From CAZBLK01 sp964492715 (GTDB taxonomy: Bacteria > Bacillota > Clostridia > Lachnospirales > WRBF01), in NCBI GenBank assembly GCA_964492715.1, contig CAZBLK010000028.1, positions 1 to 31,783 of the forward strand: a DNA stretch of 31,783 bases, read 5' to 3'. A program made the translations under genes and the position numbers. A model generated the notes under the pieces. That model worked only from the letters and a program-made list of their open reading frames with translations. It was not told the origin of the DNA and searched no databases. Shown one piece after another: positions 16,301 through 25,196 of this stretch (position 1 is its first letter; every line of letters begins with the position of its first letter).

Positions 16301-17935
16301 CTACCTAACTAACATATAAGGTGTATTAAACAAAAACACTGTGTTTGCATAAGTGAAAGCGTTTTTAACCATTGCAGTTTCTGCCTGTAAAATGCCAAGC
16401 CTTGCCATGTTAACATTGTAAAGTGTTATATTACCAGCTTCATATGAAGCTAGCGCGTTGTTATAATCGTTTACTGCCTTTTTAATGTCAAGCTCTAAAA
16501 GCTTTTGCTTTTGCTCAAGCTGCTTAATCGAGTTGTATGTGCTGCGCATTTCTTTATCCATAGCAGTTTTTGCATCTTCGTAATCACGCTTTGCTTTTTT
16601 CAAATTGTTTTCGTTTTGAAGCTCCGACTCGCTGCTAATGTCTTTTGCTGTAGTTATTTTATAGCTTGCTTCATCAACCGCTTGCTTTTTAAGATAAATG
16701 CTAGGGTCTTTTTCAATTTTAAGCCTAATGTGCTGGTTTAAGTCGTCAATTATAAGTGGTGTTACAGTAGGCTCATATACAACATAAACATCTCTGCTTG
16801 CAGTGTATCCAAGCAAATGGTTAAGTGCTTCTCTTTCGCTTTTAAGCATGAGCTTTAGCGAATTAAGGTTTGCAATGTCTTGCTCCAAAGCAAGCTCTGC
16901 AAGCTTTAAATCTGTATCACTTACTAAGCCAATGCTTTGTTTTAAGGCAACGTTGTTTTTGTTAAGCTTTGAAAGCTCAATTTTCGCTTCCATGCTTTGA
17001 ATGTCAAGGGCATAACCGTTTATGTTTGTTACATAGCTTCTAAGCATGTATTCGTTGCCGTCAGCTATCATTTGCTTGTTTACGTCAACGTTTGAAATTT
17101 GGTTTCTAACTGATTTTTCTTGCCTTAAAACATTTGCAAGCTGCTCTTCAACAACTTCTTGTTGTTTTTCAAGCTGGTTTTTAATTTGAATCGACTCCTG
17201 ATAAAGCTCGTAGTTTTCAGGGGTAGGGTTGTAATACAAGTTAAGCTTAGCCATATCTTCATCTGAAACAGCTTGTTTGTGTTGTTGCCCAAGGTTGTAA
17301 ATGGTTCTTTCAATATCGTCACGGCTGTCTTTTAAGTCGCCACGAACTTCCTTCATGTACTCCAAGTTTTCTGCAATGTTTGAAACTTGTGAATTGCTGT
17401 TTATTGACGCATCAAGGGCAGTTTTAAAGCTAAGTTTTGTTGTGCTGCCTGTAATGACACTGTCTTTTTTCAGCACAGTAAGGTCAACACCAACAAGCTT
17501 GCCGTCTTTTGTTTTTACGTCAATAGTGCGTGTGTCGTTGTTCCAAATTACAGTAGAACCAAAAGCTTCACAAACAAACGACATTGGAACCATTAAATTT
17601 GGACCCGAAAAATACGGTGCAACAGAAAGCTTTTTAGCCATGTCGTTAACAAAGGCATCTGTTGAATCAAGCTTCATGCTTACTGTAACATTTTCCCTAA
17701 CAATGCTAATTTTTTTGTTTTCGCTGTCCCAAACACTTTTTGCCCCAATAAGTGGCAAAAACTCAACCATATTTACCATTGTTGTTCCAGAAATAACTTC
17801 TGGTTTTGTTAGCATGGGCGTTAAAATTCCGTTTATTTTGACGCTTGTAGAAGCCGTAGCTGCAAAAACATTAGCAGACAAAGAAAAAACAAGAGACATT
17901 GAAACAACCATACTAAGAACTTTTTTAAATTTCAT
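16301..17935 (-). CDS. TolC-like coiled-coil export protein with N-terminal copper amine oxidase-type domain
   Basis: A 544-aa secreted protein. Residues 1-26 are a signal peptide ending ANVFAA. Residues 30-145 match the copper amine oxidase N-terminal (stalk-like, PF07833-type) pattern: VKINGILTPMLTKPEVISGTTMVNMVEFLPLIGA, then the closing FGSTVIWNNDTRTIDVKTKDG. From about 165 to the end it is almost wholly helical coiled coil with two similar halves, closing with ASYEAGNITLYNVNMARLGILQAE. That phrase matches the end of TolC/OEP-family proteins, where Asn/Ser-Leu-hydrophobic and a following long helix are common. The start is the ATG at 17935 with AAGGAG upstream. It follows pyrG by 35 bp. 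A beta-barrel is not obvious. Partnering with the HlyD-type adaptor nearby is only a suggestion. Confidence 0.75.
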   Translation of the reverse strand: MKFKKVLSMVVSMSLVFSLSANVFAATASTSVKINGILTPMLTKPEVISGTTMVNMVEFLPLIGAKSVWDSENKKISIVRENVTVSMKLDSTDAFVNDMAKKLSVAPYFSGPNLMVPMSFVCEAFGSTVIWNNDTRTIDVKTKDGKLVGVDLTVLKKDSVITGSTTKLSFKTALDASINSNSQVSNIAENLEYMKEVRGDLKDSRDDIERTIYNLGQQHKQAVSDEDMAKLNLYYNPTPENYELYQESIQIKNQLEKQQEVVEEQLANVLRQEKSVRNQISNVDVNKQMIADGNEYMLRSYVTNINGYALDIQSMEAKIELSKLNKNNVALKQSIGLVSDTDLKLAELALEQDIANLNSLKLMLKSEREALNHLLGYTASRDVYVVYEPTVTPLIIDDLNQHIRLKIEKDPSIYLKKQAVDEASYKITTAKDISSESELQNENNLKKAKRDYEDAKTAMDKEMRSTYNSIKQLEQKQKLLELDIKKAVNDYNNALASYEAGNITLYNVNMARLGILQAETAMVKNAFTYANTVFLFNTPYMLVR

Positions 17936-17970
17936 TGATGTAGCTCCTTCCAATTTATTGTGTATTATTT

Positions 17971-19584
17971 TTAATTTTCGCTTTTTATAACAGCAGCCTT
18001 AATAAACTCTCTAAAAAGCGGGTGTGCCCTGTTTGGACGTGACTTAAATTCCGGGTGGAACTGAACACCAACAAACCAAGGGTGAGTTTCAAATGGAAGC
18101 TCTACAATTTCGACAAGTCTGTCGTCAGGTGAAATTCCAGCAATAACAAGCCCAGCGTCCAAAAGCTCGTTTTTGTATTGAATGTTAAACTCGTACCTGT
18201 GCCTGTGACGTTCATAAATAAGCTGTTCACCGTAAGCTTCAAATGAATGTGTGCCAGGATTCAGCTTGCAAGGGTAAGCACCCAAGCGCATAGTTCCCCC
18301 TTTTTCTTCTATATACGTTTGTTCTTGCATTAAGTCTATTACAGGGTGTGAATTTTCTGGCACAAATTCAGAGCTGTTTGCATCACTATAATTAAGCACG
18401 TTTCTGGCAAATTCAATTACAGCACATTGCATCCCAAGGCAAATGCCAAAAAATGGAATTTTATTTTCACGAGCATATTTTACAGCAGCAACTTTGCCCT
18501 CAATTCCACGCTCACCAAAGCCATATGCAACGTGAATGCCGCTTACGTCAGAAAGCAACTCATGTGCATTTTCTTCGTTGATGTCCTCTGAAAAAATCCA
18601 TTTAATGTTTACTAAAGTGTCGTTTTCAATTCCGCCGTGACGCATTCCCTCTACAATTGAAAGGTATGCGTCGTGAAGCTCTACATACTTTCCAACTAAA
18701 GCAATTTTCACAGTTTTATCAATGTTTTTAAGCTTGTCAACCATTGAACGCCAATCTGTAAGGTTGGGCTCTGCTGCGCTTATTTTAAGCTTTCTGCAAA
18801 CAATTTGCGCAAGGTTTTCATCTTCAAGCAAAAGCGGAATTTCATAAAGAGAGTCACAGTCGATGTTTTGAATTACACAATCATCGTCAACATTGCAAAA
18901 CAAAGCAAGCTTTTCACAAGTTTCTTTAGACATTCTGCGCTCTGTTCTGCAAACAATTATGTCTGGCTGAATACCAATTGATAAAAGCTCTTTAACCGAG
19001 TGCTGCGAAGGCTTTGTTTTCATTTCGCCCGACTTTGAAAGGTAGGGGATTAGCGTAACGTGAATGTACAGAACGTTTTCATGCCCAACCTCGTGTGCAA
19101 CTTGGCGAATTGCTTCTAAAAACGGCAAGCTTTCAATGTCACCTACTGTTCCCCCAATTTCTGTTATAACAACGTCAGACTGCATTGTTTTTCCAGTGTG
19201 GAAAATTCTGTCTTTAATTGCGTTTGTAATGTGAGGGATTACTTGAACAGTGCTTCCCAAATATTCGCCTTTTCTTTCTTTGTTAAGCACCGACCAGTAA
19301 ATTTTTCCTGCTGTTGTGTTGCTTGAAAAGGACAAATTTTCGTCGATAAAACGCTCGTAGTGACCAACGTCAAGGTCTGTTTCTGCCCCGTCGTCTGTAA
19401 CAAAAACTTCGCCGTGTTGGTACGGGCTCATTGTACCAGGGTCGATGTTTATGTATGGGTCAAATTTTTGAATTGTAACTTTTACTCCTCGTGATTTCAA
19501 AAGGCGTCCAAGCGAAGCTGCCGTTATTCCTTTGCCAAGGCCAGAAACTACACCGCCTGTAACGAAAATGTATTTTGTTTGCAT
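17971..19584 (-). CDS. pyrG: CTP synthase (glutamine-hydrolysing)
   Basis: Makes CTP from UTP, ATP and glutamine; 537 aa, normal length. The N-terminal synthetase domain starts KYIFVTGGVVSGLGKGITAASLGRLLK with the P-loop-like motif and has FDPYINIDPGTMSPYQHGEVFV. The glutaminase domain has the catalytic Cys382 in FFGICLGMQ and the His-Pro-Glu triad part in GVQFHPEF. One oddity is the usual Pro-Gly-Gly-Phe-Gly loop about 28 residues before the Cys. Here it reads Ala-Tyr-Gly-Phe-Gly (353-357), which replaces the glycine expected at the oxyanion hole. The RBS AGAGAGG precedes ATG. A good promoter lies upstream, with no leader long enough for the Bacillus-type CTP attenuator. Confidence 0.95.
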   Translation of the reverse strand: MQTKYIFVTGGVVSGLGKGITAASLGRLLKSRGVKVTIQKFDPYINIDPGTMSPYQHGEVFVTDDGAETDLDVGHYERFIDENLSFSSNTTAGKIYWSVLNKERKGEYLGSTVQVIPHITNAIKDRIFHTGKTMQSDVVITEIGGTVGDIESLPFLEAIRQVAHEVGHENVLYIHVTLIPYLSKSGEMKTKPSQHSVKELLSIGIQPDIIVCRTERRMSKETCEKLALFCNVDDDCVIQNIDCDSLYEIPLLLEDENLAQIVCRKLKISAAEPNLTDWRSMVDKLKNIDKTVKIALVGKYVELHDAYLSIVEGMRHGGIENDTLVNIKWIFSEDINEENAHELLSDVSGIHVAYGFGERGIEGKVAAVKYARENKIPFFGICLGMQCAVIEFARNVLNYSDANSSEFVPENSHPVIDLMQEQTYIEEKGGTMRLGAYPCKLNPGTHSFEAYGEQLIYERHRHRYEFNIQYKNELLDAGLVIAGISPDDRLVEIVELPFETHPWFVGVQFHPEFKSRPNRAHPLFREFIKAAVIKSEN

Positions 19585-19648
19585 TTTTCCTCTCTTTTCC
19601 TTTCCAATACTTTAAACAAACCTTAAATAAATTTTTAAAATAAATTCT

Positions 19649-19677
19649 ATAATACCTCATTTCGACTAAAAAATCAA
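19649..19677 (-). promoter_or_regulatory. Sigma-A promoter of pyrG
   Basis: On the minus strand, TTGATT (19672-19677) and TATTAT (19649-19654) have a 17-bp spacer. The start would be about 55-60 nt upstream of the pyrG ATG. Confidence 0.75.
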
Positions 19678-19780
19678 TTGCCAAACAAACTAATTATTTT
19701 ATAATTAAGTTTGTGCTTTTTTATCAATACAAATACATTTAATAAAAAGTGTTTCGATAATACGAAAGTGTTTCAAACAG

Positions 19781-19920
19781 CATAATTGCCGAAATTTCAA
19801 GGTTTCCGGTGGATATTAAGCCGAATAGAAGTGGTGTTATAATTTTTAAAGATAGACTAAGACGGTGCAATGGCAGAAATTGCACAGTCGATTAAGTTGA
19901 AAATATTTTCTAAAGTTGAC
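19781..19920. repeat. 140-bp direct repeat, copy A, upstream of the first SLH gene
   Basis: It aligns without gaps to 29731-29870 with 15 mismatches by my count (about 89%). It holds a hairpin GTGCAAT/ATTGCAC and a TCCGG...CCGAA pairing, and ends AAAATATTTTCTAAAGTTGAC directly before the SLH promoter. There is no coding capacity. It lies just upstream of a promoter in both copies. Confidence 0.9.
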
Positions 19921-19927
19921 GAATTTG

Positions 19928-19956
19928 TTGACTTTTTATTTAAGAAGTCTTACAAT
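19928..19956 (+). promoter_or_regulatory. Sigma-A promoter of the first SLH gene
   Basis: TTGACT (19928-19933) and TACAAT (19951-19956) have a 17-bp spacer. The start is near 19963, which gives a 5' UTR of about 47 nt. Confidence 0.8.
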
Positions 19957-19965
19957 ATAATGTAG

Positions 19966-19984
19966 GAAATATTATACATATTTC
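19966..19984 (+). other. Hairpin at the 5' end of the first SLH mRNA
   Basis: GAAATAT-TATAC-ATATTTC forms a 7-bp stem within a few bases of the predicted start. The same block is kept at 25140-25158 in front of the second SLH gene, although most of the surrounding DNA has changed. Stems at the very 5' end often protect abundant mRNAs from decay. Confidence 0.6.
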
Positions 19985-20009
19985 AAAAATTTAATATGGG
20001 AGGTATAAA

Positions 20010-21328
20010 ATGAAAAGGAAATTTATTCATTTAGCAACGTCAGTTACGCTTGCAGCGGCTCTAATGACACCAATCGTTGTTAAAGCAGCACCAACGTACT
20101 ACGACGTCCCAGGCCACTGGGCAGAAACCCAAATTTCAAAATGGAGTGAAAAGGGTGTTTTAAGTGGCTACGCTGGCTACTTCCGACCTAATGATTCAAT
20201 GACAAGAGGCGACCTCGCTATTGTTTTGGACAAAATTATGAAGTACCAAACTACCACTCAAAACAGCTACAAAGACTTACCACAAGAAGCATACTACACT
20301 CCGGCAGTTTTACGTGCAGCGGCGGCTGGTGTTATCACAGCTGACGAAGGCTACATCCGTGCAAACCAAAACCTAACTCGCCAAGAAGCAGCCGTAATGG
20401 TTGCAAAAGCTCTTAATCTTGCCCCAGCTTCAAGCACAAACGCAGACCATTCTGACTTAAAATCAATTTCATCATCGAATAGAGGTTATGTATACGCTGT
20501 TTTGAATGCTGGCTATATGAACGGGCATGACGACGGCACTTTCGAGCCAAACGGCAAAATTACACGTGCACAAGTTATGTCAATTATAAACAACGCAGCT
20601 GTAGGCTACTATGACCAAGCAAAAACTTACACAGGTTCAGTAAGTGGTACAGCTATTGTAAACACATCTGGCGCAACTTTAAAGGACTTAACTGTAAACG
20701 GTGACCTTGTAATTGCACAAGGCGTTGGAAACGGTGAAGTTACACTTGACAACGTAAAAGTAAGCGGCACAATTTACGTGCGTGGCGGCGGCTCAAACTC
20801 TGTTATCGTTAAAAACTCGAAGCTCGAAAGAGTGAACGTAAGCAAAAGCGGAAACTCTGCTGTTTCTATCAAGCTTGCGCCATCTGCCGAAATTGTAAAC
20901 CTTGTAGCTGCTGAAAGCGAACAAAAGGTGAACATACAAGGTAAAGTTGGCACAGTTACAGCACAAGCTAAGTCAAGCGTAAACCTTGCGTCTGCTACCG
21001 TAACAAACGTTAACGTAGTTGGCAAAAACGCTGTAGTTACAATTGGCAGCGGCACAACCGTAAGAAACTTAACTGTTGAGAAAGACGCTTCAAACACTGT
21101 ACTTACAGTTTCTGGCACAGTTAGCTCAATTTCTAACAGCGCAGTTTCTGTAAGCATTACTGTTTCTTCTGGCGGTAAGGTAACTACAGTTTCGTCATCT
21201 GTTTCTGTACACGTTGATGGTAGTGGTACAATTGGAAGCACTTCCGGCAATGTTACAGTTTCCGGCGGTAATACTACACCTACTTCGGAGCCTACTTCAA
21301 GACCTTCGACACCAAGGCCTACTGCTAC
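20010..21328 (+). repeat. 1,319-bp homology block shared by both SLH genes, copy 1
   Basis: The first 1,319 bp of the two SLH genes keep a constant offset of 5,187 bp from start codon to linker, so they align without gaps. Most changes are silent or conservative. The block ends abruptly in the Pro/Thr/Ser linker, beyond which the genes are unrelated. Confidence 0.9.
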
Positions 21329-24300
21329 AAGCACACCTTCTACACCAAGTGTTAGTGTTGAAAGCGTTGAGGTAACTTCTGCTACTGAAATCGTAGTTAC
21401 AACTACAGATGACTCATTGGTGACTGAAAACTTTGCACTTTCTGGCGGTGACACAGCTGGAATTCCACAAGATATTACAGCAGGCGCCTATGACAGTGTG
21501 GAGGGAACATATACTTTGACAGTAGCCCCTGGCTTGACAGCTAACACTGAGTACACTTTAACAGTTTCTAAAACTGGCGCAACTAGCTACGAAACAGTTG
21601 TTAATTGGGTTCAAGAGGGTACTGTTAGCGGCACTGTAACTGGTAAAACTGGTGACGGCGCAGGAACTTCCGCAGGGCTTCAAGGTGTTGCTGTTGCTGT
21701 AAAAGCTGGAAACACGACCGTTAAAACAGCAACAACTGCTGCCGACGGCACGTACTCAATTGCAAATGTTCCTATTGGAACTTACACTATAGAGTTTTCT
21801 AAGACTGGGTACAAAACGGATACATCAGCTTCACAGTCTGTTGCACATGGAGGAAATGTAACAGCAAGCAAAGTGCTTTTATCTAGTGCGACAGACATGT
21901 ATTCTGATGATGCCAGTATAGCTAGTGTTGACAACACTGCAAAAACAATATCAGTTGGTGAAAGTGCTACGTTTAGCCAAGTAGCTGCTAAATTGTCAGT
22001 ACAGCATGGCGGGACATTCGGCATGTACCTTGCTGGTGATACAATAGATAAATCGGGTGCTAGTGAGGCAATTTCCGCAAACGACATAGTTATAGCTACA
22101 GCGGAAGACGGTGTTACAAAATCAACTTACACCTTCGAGGTTGTATCAGCAGAAGAAATGCTTAAAGCAGCTGTTCAAAGCACAACAATTGATTTTGGCA
22201 CGAGTGCAAACACAATTAAAATTGTTGGCGGCGCAACTGGTATGAGCTACAAAGTACAAGGCGGTTCAGAAGTAGCTATTTCAACCAATGTGGTTGACAA
22301 TATTTCTATTTCAAAGACTGAAACAATTACTGTGTATGTGACAGGTAACGAAACGACTGCTGGTTTCTTCAAAACATTCACAGCGGCTGAAGTAGAAAGC
22401 AAACTTACACCTGCTGCTGCACCTACGGCTTTGCTTGACCTTGCAGCTATGACATTAACAGGTACAGATGAAACTAATGAATACAGCTTGGACGGCGGAA
22501 ACACTTGGACTCCTTGTACAGCAACTGATACAGACCTTACAGACAAAACTGTAACAGTAACACACGGTGTTAAGGTACGTGTTGCAGGTACAGATGACAC
22601 TGTTCCAGGTGCAATTCAAACAATTGCTGTAACAAAGGCTGCTACGCCTACTTTTGCTATTGACTATGCAAAAGAAGAAACAAGTACAGCTGTAGCAGAA
22701 ACTGTTACGTACAGAAAATCTACAGACCCTAACTGGGATTCTGGTGCAGCTGTAGCTGTAGCTATTCACCCTGGTTCAACATACGAGTTTAAAACAAAGG
22801 CTGTTGGTTCAGTGCTTGAAAGTGATGTGCAAACATTAGTTGCTGCCGCTAGACCAGCTGCTCCTACACAAGCTAATGCTATTGTTGTTAGCAAGGGTAC
22901 GGCTGAAGGTAGGATTGGCTTGAAGAAGGGGACTGGCGCTGGTACTTATGAGTTTGCTATAACTGATAGTGGCAAAAATGAAGCCCCAGATAAAGACGGC
23001 AATATTGATGGAGCAGGTAATAAAGCCAAGCAAGTTTGGACTGAATTAACTGATGTTGTTGTTGACAATCTGGAGGCAGCTAATGTTGAAGCAGGCGACA
23101 AGGTTTGGTACAGAGTTAAGGCAACTTCTAGTGCTTTTGCTTCTGATGCTGGGTATTATTCTGTAGATGCGGGTGATATTCGTGGTCCTGTTCCTACTGT
23201 TGCACCAGCTACAATTACTGTACCTACAGATGGAGATACAGCGACTGGTAAATTCAGCGGCAAATTGACATGGGAAGGTGCTGGCGTTGAGACTGGTGTA
23301 ACTGGATACCATGTTTATTGGAGTACAGGCGCAAATAAATCTGACGTACCACAAGGTGCAACTCCTGTTGCAACAGTAACAGTAGGTGGCGGCTCATATG
23401 AGCATACATTTGCTAATGCTGCTATTCCTGCAAATGTTACTGGTTTGATTGTAGTTGCTTATAATGGTGAAGGTGACGCAGTAACAGGTACGTATGCTGA
23501 TGTAACTGACGTGATACCAGCGCAAGTTACGCCTACTGTTTCAATTGACTTTGTCACTGAATCAATTGCAGCTACTAATGGTTTTGTTTATTTAGTTAAT
23601 GCAGAACCAACTACTACAGCGGAGTTAAGTGGAATTGTTGCAGGTGGCAAGATTGATATTTCTGCAGATATTCCTGCTAGTGGCAGTAATTATCTCCACA
23701 TTCAAGCACCAGAGAAAGTTGTTGCTAAAGTAGGAACAACTATGGCTACACAATCAGCAGCAAGTGAAGTTCAGCATGTTGTAATTCCTGCTAGACCAGT
23801 AGCGCCTGATGAAACTGCTGCTATTGTTGTTAGCAAGGGTACGGCTGTAGGTACGATTGGCTTGAAGAAGGGGGCTGGCACTGGTACTTATGAGTATGCT
23901 ATAACTGATATTAGCAAAAATGCAGCCCCAGATAAAAACGACAATGTTGGTGGCGTGGGTAATCCTGCTAAGCAAGGTTGGACTACTTTAACTGATTCGC
24001 CTGTTGACAGCACTACAACCGTTGTAGCAACCGACAAGGTTTGGTACAGAATTAAGGCAACTGAAAATGCTTTTGCTTCTGATGCTGGGTATTATTCTGT
24101 AGTTGAGGAGAATATTCGTGGTGATGTTCCTAATGTTGTACCAGCTACAATTACTGTACCTACAGAAGATGGAGATGCAACAGCTGGTAAATTCAGCGGT
24201 ACATTGACATGGACAGGTGCTGGCGTTGAGACTGATGTAACTGGATACCATGTGTATTGGAGTATAGATGAAAATAAATCTAACTTACCACAAAGTGCAG

Positions 24301-25028
24301 AACCTGTTGCAACAGTAGCGCAAGGCGAAACATATGAGTATACATTTACTAATGCTACTATTCCTGAAAATGTTACTGGTTTGATTGTAGTTGCTTATAA
24401 TGATGAAGGTGACGCAGTAACAGGTAAGTATGCTGATGTAACTGACGTGATACCAGCGCAAGCTACGCCTAATGTTTCAATTGACTTTGCCGCTGAATCA
24501 ATTGCAGCTGCTAATGGTCTTGTTTATTTAGTTGATGCAACAACTAATACTGAAGATGGATTGAACTTAACTGTTGCAGATGGCAAGATTGATATTTCTG
24601 CAGATATTCCTGCTAGTGGCAATAATTATCTCCACATTCAAGCACCAGAAGTAACAACTGCTAAAAACCCAGCAACGATGGTTATGGCTACACAATCAGC
24701 AGCAAGTGAAGTTCAGCATGTTGTAATTCCTGCTAGACCAGCAGCACCAACAGCATCAGAAATTACTGCTGTTTCAGCTACAGTTGGAACAGCAGGAACA
24801 ACAAAGATTACCTTGACTTATACAGGTGGAGCTTACGAGATAGCTATTGCAGCTACTGTGGAAGCAATAACTACATGGGTTGAGGCTGGTGCTACAACTG
24901 TTGCTTCCACTGAAATCAGTGCTACTGAAAACGATAAAGTCTTTATTAGAGTAAAAGCTACTGGGTCAGCATTTGCCTCTGATCCTTATGAGTCACATAC
25001 TATGGTAACAGGTGAAATAGGTAGCTAA
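20010..25028 (+). CDS. Large SLH-domain surface protein 1 (1672 aa)
   Basis: A secreted cell-wall-anchored protein. A signal peptide (1-27, ending VVKAA) is followed by three SLH motifs at about 30-80, 87-138 and 147-198. They carry TRGD, TRQE and TRAQ at the usual binding position, and SLH triplets bind pyruvylated wall polymers. Residues 205-425 are a low-complexity Val/Ser/Asn/Thr region with short alternating periods, suggesting a beta-solenoid. A Pro/Thr/Ser linker follows (428-450). Then comes a region with a carboxypeptidase-regulatory-like (CNA-B type) fold at about 540-625. Two 314-residue units follow at 947-1260 and 1261-1574, with a partial third to the C-terminus. No sortase motif or transmembrane tail is seen. 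GGGAGG precedes the ATG. It may be an S-layer component or adhesin; the ligand is unknown. Confidence 0.88.
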   Translation: MKRKFIHLATSVTLAAALMTPIVVKAAPTYYDVPGHWAETQISKWSEKGVLSGYAGYFRPNDSMTRGDLAIVLDKIMKYQTTTQNSYKDLPQEAYYTPAVLRAAAAGVITADEGYIRANQNLTRQEAAVMVAKALNLAPASSTNADHSDLKSISSSNRGYVYAVLNAGYMNGHDDGTFEPNGKITRAQVMSIINNAAVGYYDQAKTYTGSVSGTAIVNTSGATLKDLTVNGDLVIAQGVGNGEVTLDNVKVSGTIYVRGGGSNSVIVKNSKLERVNVSKSGNSAVSIKLAPSAEIVNLVAAESEQKVNIQGKVGTVTAQAKSSVNLASATVTNVNVVGKNAVVTIGSGTTVRNLTVEKDASNTVLTVSGTVSSISNSAVSVSITVSSGGKVTTVSSSVSVHVDGSGTIGSTSGNVTVSGGNTTPTSEPTSRPSTPRPTATSTPSTPSVSVESVEVTSATEIVVTTTDDSLVTENFALSGGDTAGIPQDITAGAYDSVEGTYTLTVAPGLTANTEYTLTVSKTGATSYETVVNWVQEGTVSGTVTGKTGDGAGTSAGLQGVAVAVKAGNTTVKTATTAADGTYSIANVPIGTYTIEFSKTGYKTDTSASQSVAHGGNVTASKVLLSSATDMYSDDASIASVDNTAKTISVGESATFSQVAAKLSVQHGGTFGMYLAGDTIDKSGASEAISANDIVIATAEDGVTKSTYTFEVVSAEEMLKAAVQSTTIDFGTSANTIKIVGGATGMSYKVQGGSEVAISTNVVDNISISKTETITVYVTGNETTAGFFKTFTAAEVESKLTPAAAPTALLDLAAMTLTGTDETNEYSLDGGNTWTPCTATDTDLTDKTVTVTHGVKVRVAGTDDTVPGAIQTIAVTKAATPTFAIDYAKEETSTAVAETVTYRKSTDPNWDSGAAVAVAIHPGSTYEFKTKAVGSVLESDVQTLVAAARPAAPTQANAIVVSKGTAEGRIGLKKGTGAGTYEFAITDSGKNEAPDKDGNIDGAGNKAKQVWTELTDVVVDNLEAANVEAGDKVWYRVKATSSAFASDAGYYSVDAGDIRGPVPTVAPATITVPTDGDTATGKFSGKLTWEGAGVETGVTGYHVYWSTGANKSDVPQGATPVATVTVGGGSYEHTFANAAIPANVTGLIVVAYNGEGDAVTGTYADVTDVIPAQVTPTVSIDFVTESIAATNGFVYLVNAEPTTTAELSGIVAGGKIDISADIPASGSNYLHIQAPEKVVAKVGTTMATQSAASEVQHVVIPARPVAPDETAAIVVSKGTAVGTIGLKKGAGTGTYEYAITDISKNAAPDKNDNVGGVGNPAKQGWTTLTDSPVDSTTTVVATDKVWYRIKATENAFASDAGYYSVVEENIRGDVPNVVPATITVPTEDGDATAGKFSGTLTWTGAGVETDVTGYHVYWSIDENKSNLPQSAEPVATVAQGETYEYTFTNATIPENVTGLIVVAYNDEGDAVTGKYADVTDVIPAQATPNVSIDFAAESIAAANGLVYLVDATTNTEDGLNLTVADGKIDISADIPASGNNYLHIQAPEVTTAKNPATMVMATQSAASEVQHVVIPARPAAPTASEITAVSATVGTAGTTKITLTYTGGAYEIAIAATVEAITTWVEAGATTVASTEISATENDKVFIRVKATGSAFASDPYESHTMVTGEIGS
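22848..23789 (+). repeat. 942-bp tandem unit 1 within SLH gene 1
   Basis: It begins at the Ala-Arg-Pro-x-Ala-Pro phrase and encodes 314 residues: IVVSKGTA...IGLKKG, AFASDAGYYSV, GVTGYHVYWS, NVTGLIVVAYN and DISADIPASG. The next unit starts exactly 942 bp later, and a third start follows another 942 bp on. Confidence 0.9.
23790..24731 (+). repeat. 942-bp tandem unit 2 within SLH gene 1
   Basis: Same length as unit 1 despite many substitutions and a few compensating small gaps. After it, a partial and more diverged third unit (about 98 residues from 24732) keeps only the first part, ending near AFASDPYESHT. Confidence 0.9.
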
Positions 25029-25052
25029 CCCAACTTAACATTTCTTTTTCAA

Positions 25053-25085
25053 AAAACCGAGGGAATCCGCCCTCGGTTTTATATT
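25053..25085 (+). terminator. Intrinsic terminator after SLH gene 1
   Basis: An 11-bp stem AAAACCGAGGG (25053-25063) pairs with CCCTCGGTTTT (25070-25080), and ends in a T-rich tail. It separates the two SLH genes into independent transcripts. Confidence 0.88.
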
Positions 25086-25103
25086 ACAACCTTGTTACAA
25101 ACA

Positions 25104-25132
25104 TTGACTTTTTACGCAAGTAGCATTAAAAT
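25104..25132 (+). promoter_or_regulatory. Sigma-A promoter of the second SLH gene
   Basis: TTGACT (25104-25109) and TAAAAT (25127-25132) have a 17-bp spacer. The following GGGAATATTATACATATTTC matches the first gene's 5' UTR hairpin, with one pairing lost. Confidence 0.8.
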
Positions 25133-25196
25133 AAACTAGGGAATATTATACATATTTCTTTACTACAAATTTTTAAATATTTATGGGGGGAACAAA

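Noticed and set aside
19585..19680. CTP-sensing attenuator for pyrG
   Set aside because: The predicted 5' UTR is only about 55-60 nt, with no G-run start and no terminator hairpin.
20774..21454. Long minus-strand open frame of 226 aa opposite SLH gene 1, and similar ones opposite SLH gene 2
   Set aside because: They arise from the repetitive Thr/Val/Ser/Ala codons of the sense gene, have no ribosome sites, and mirror the same pattern in both paralogues.
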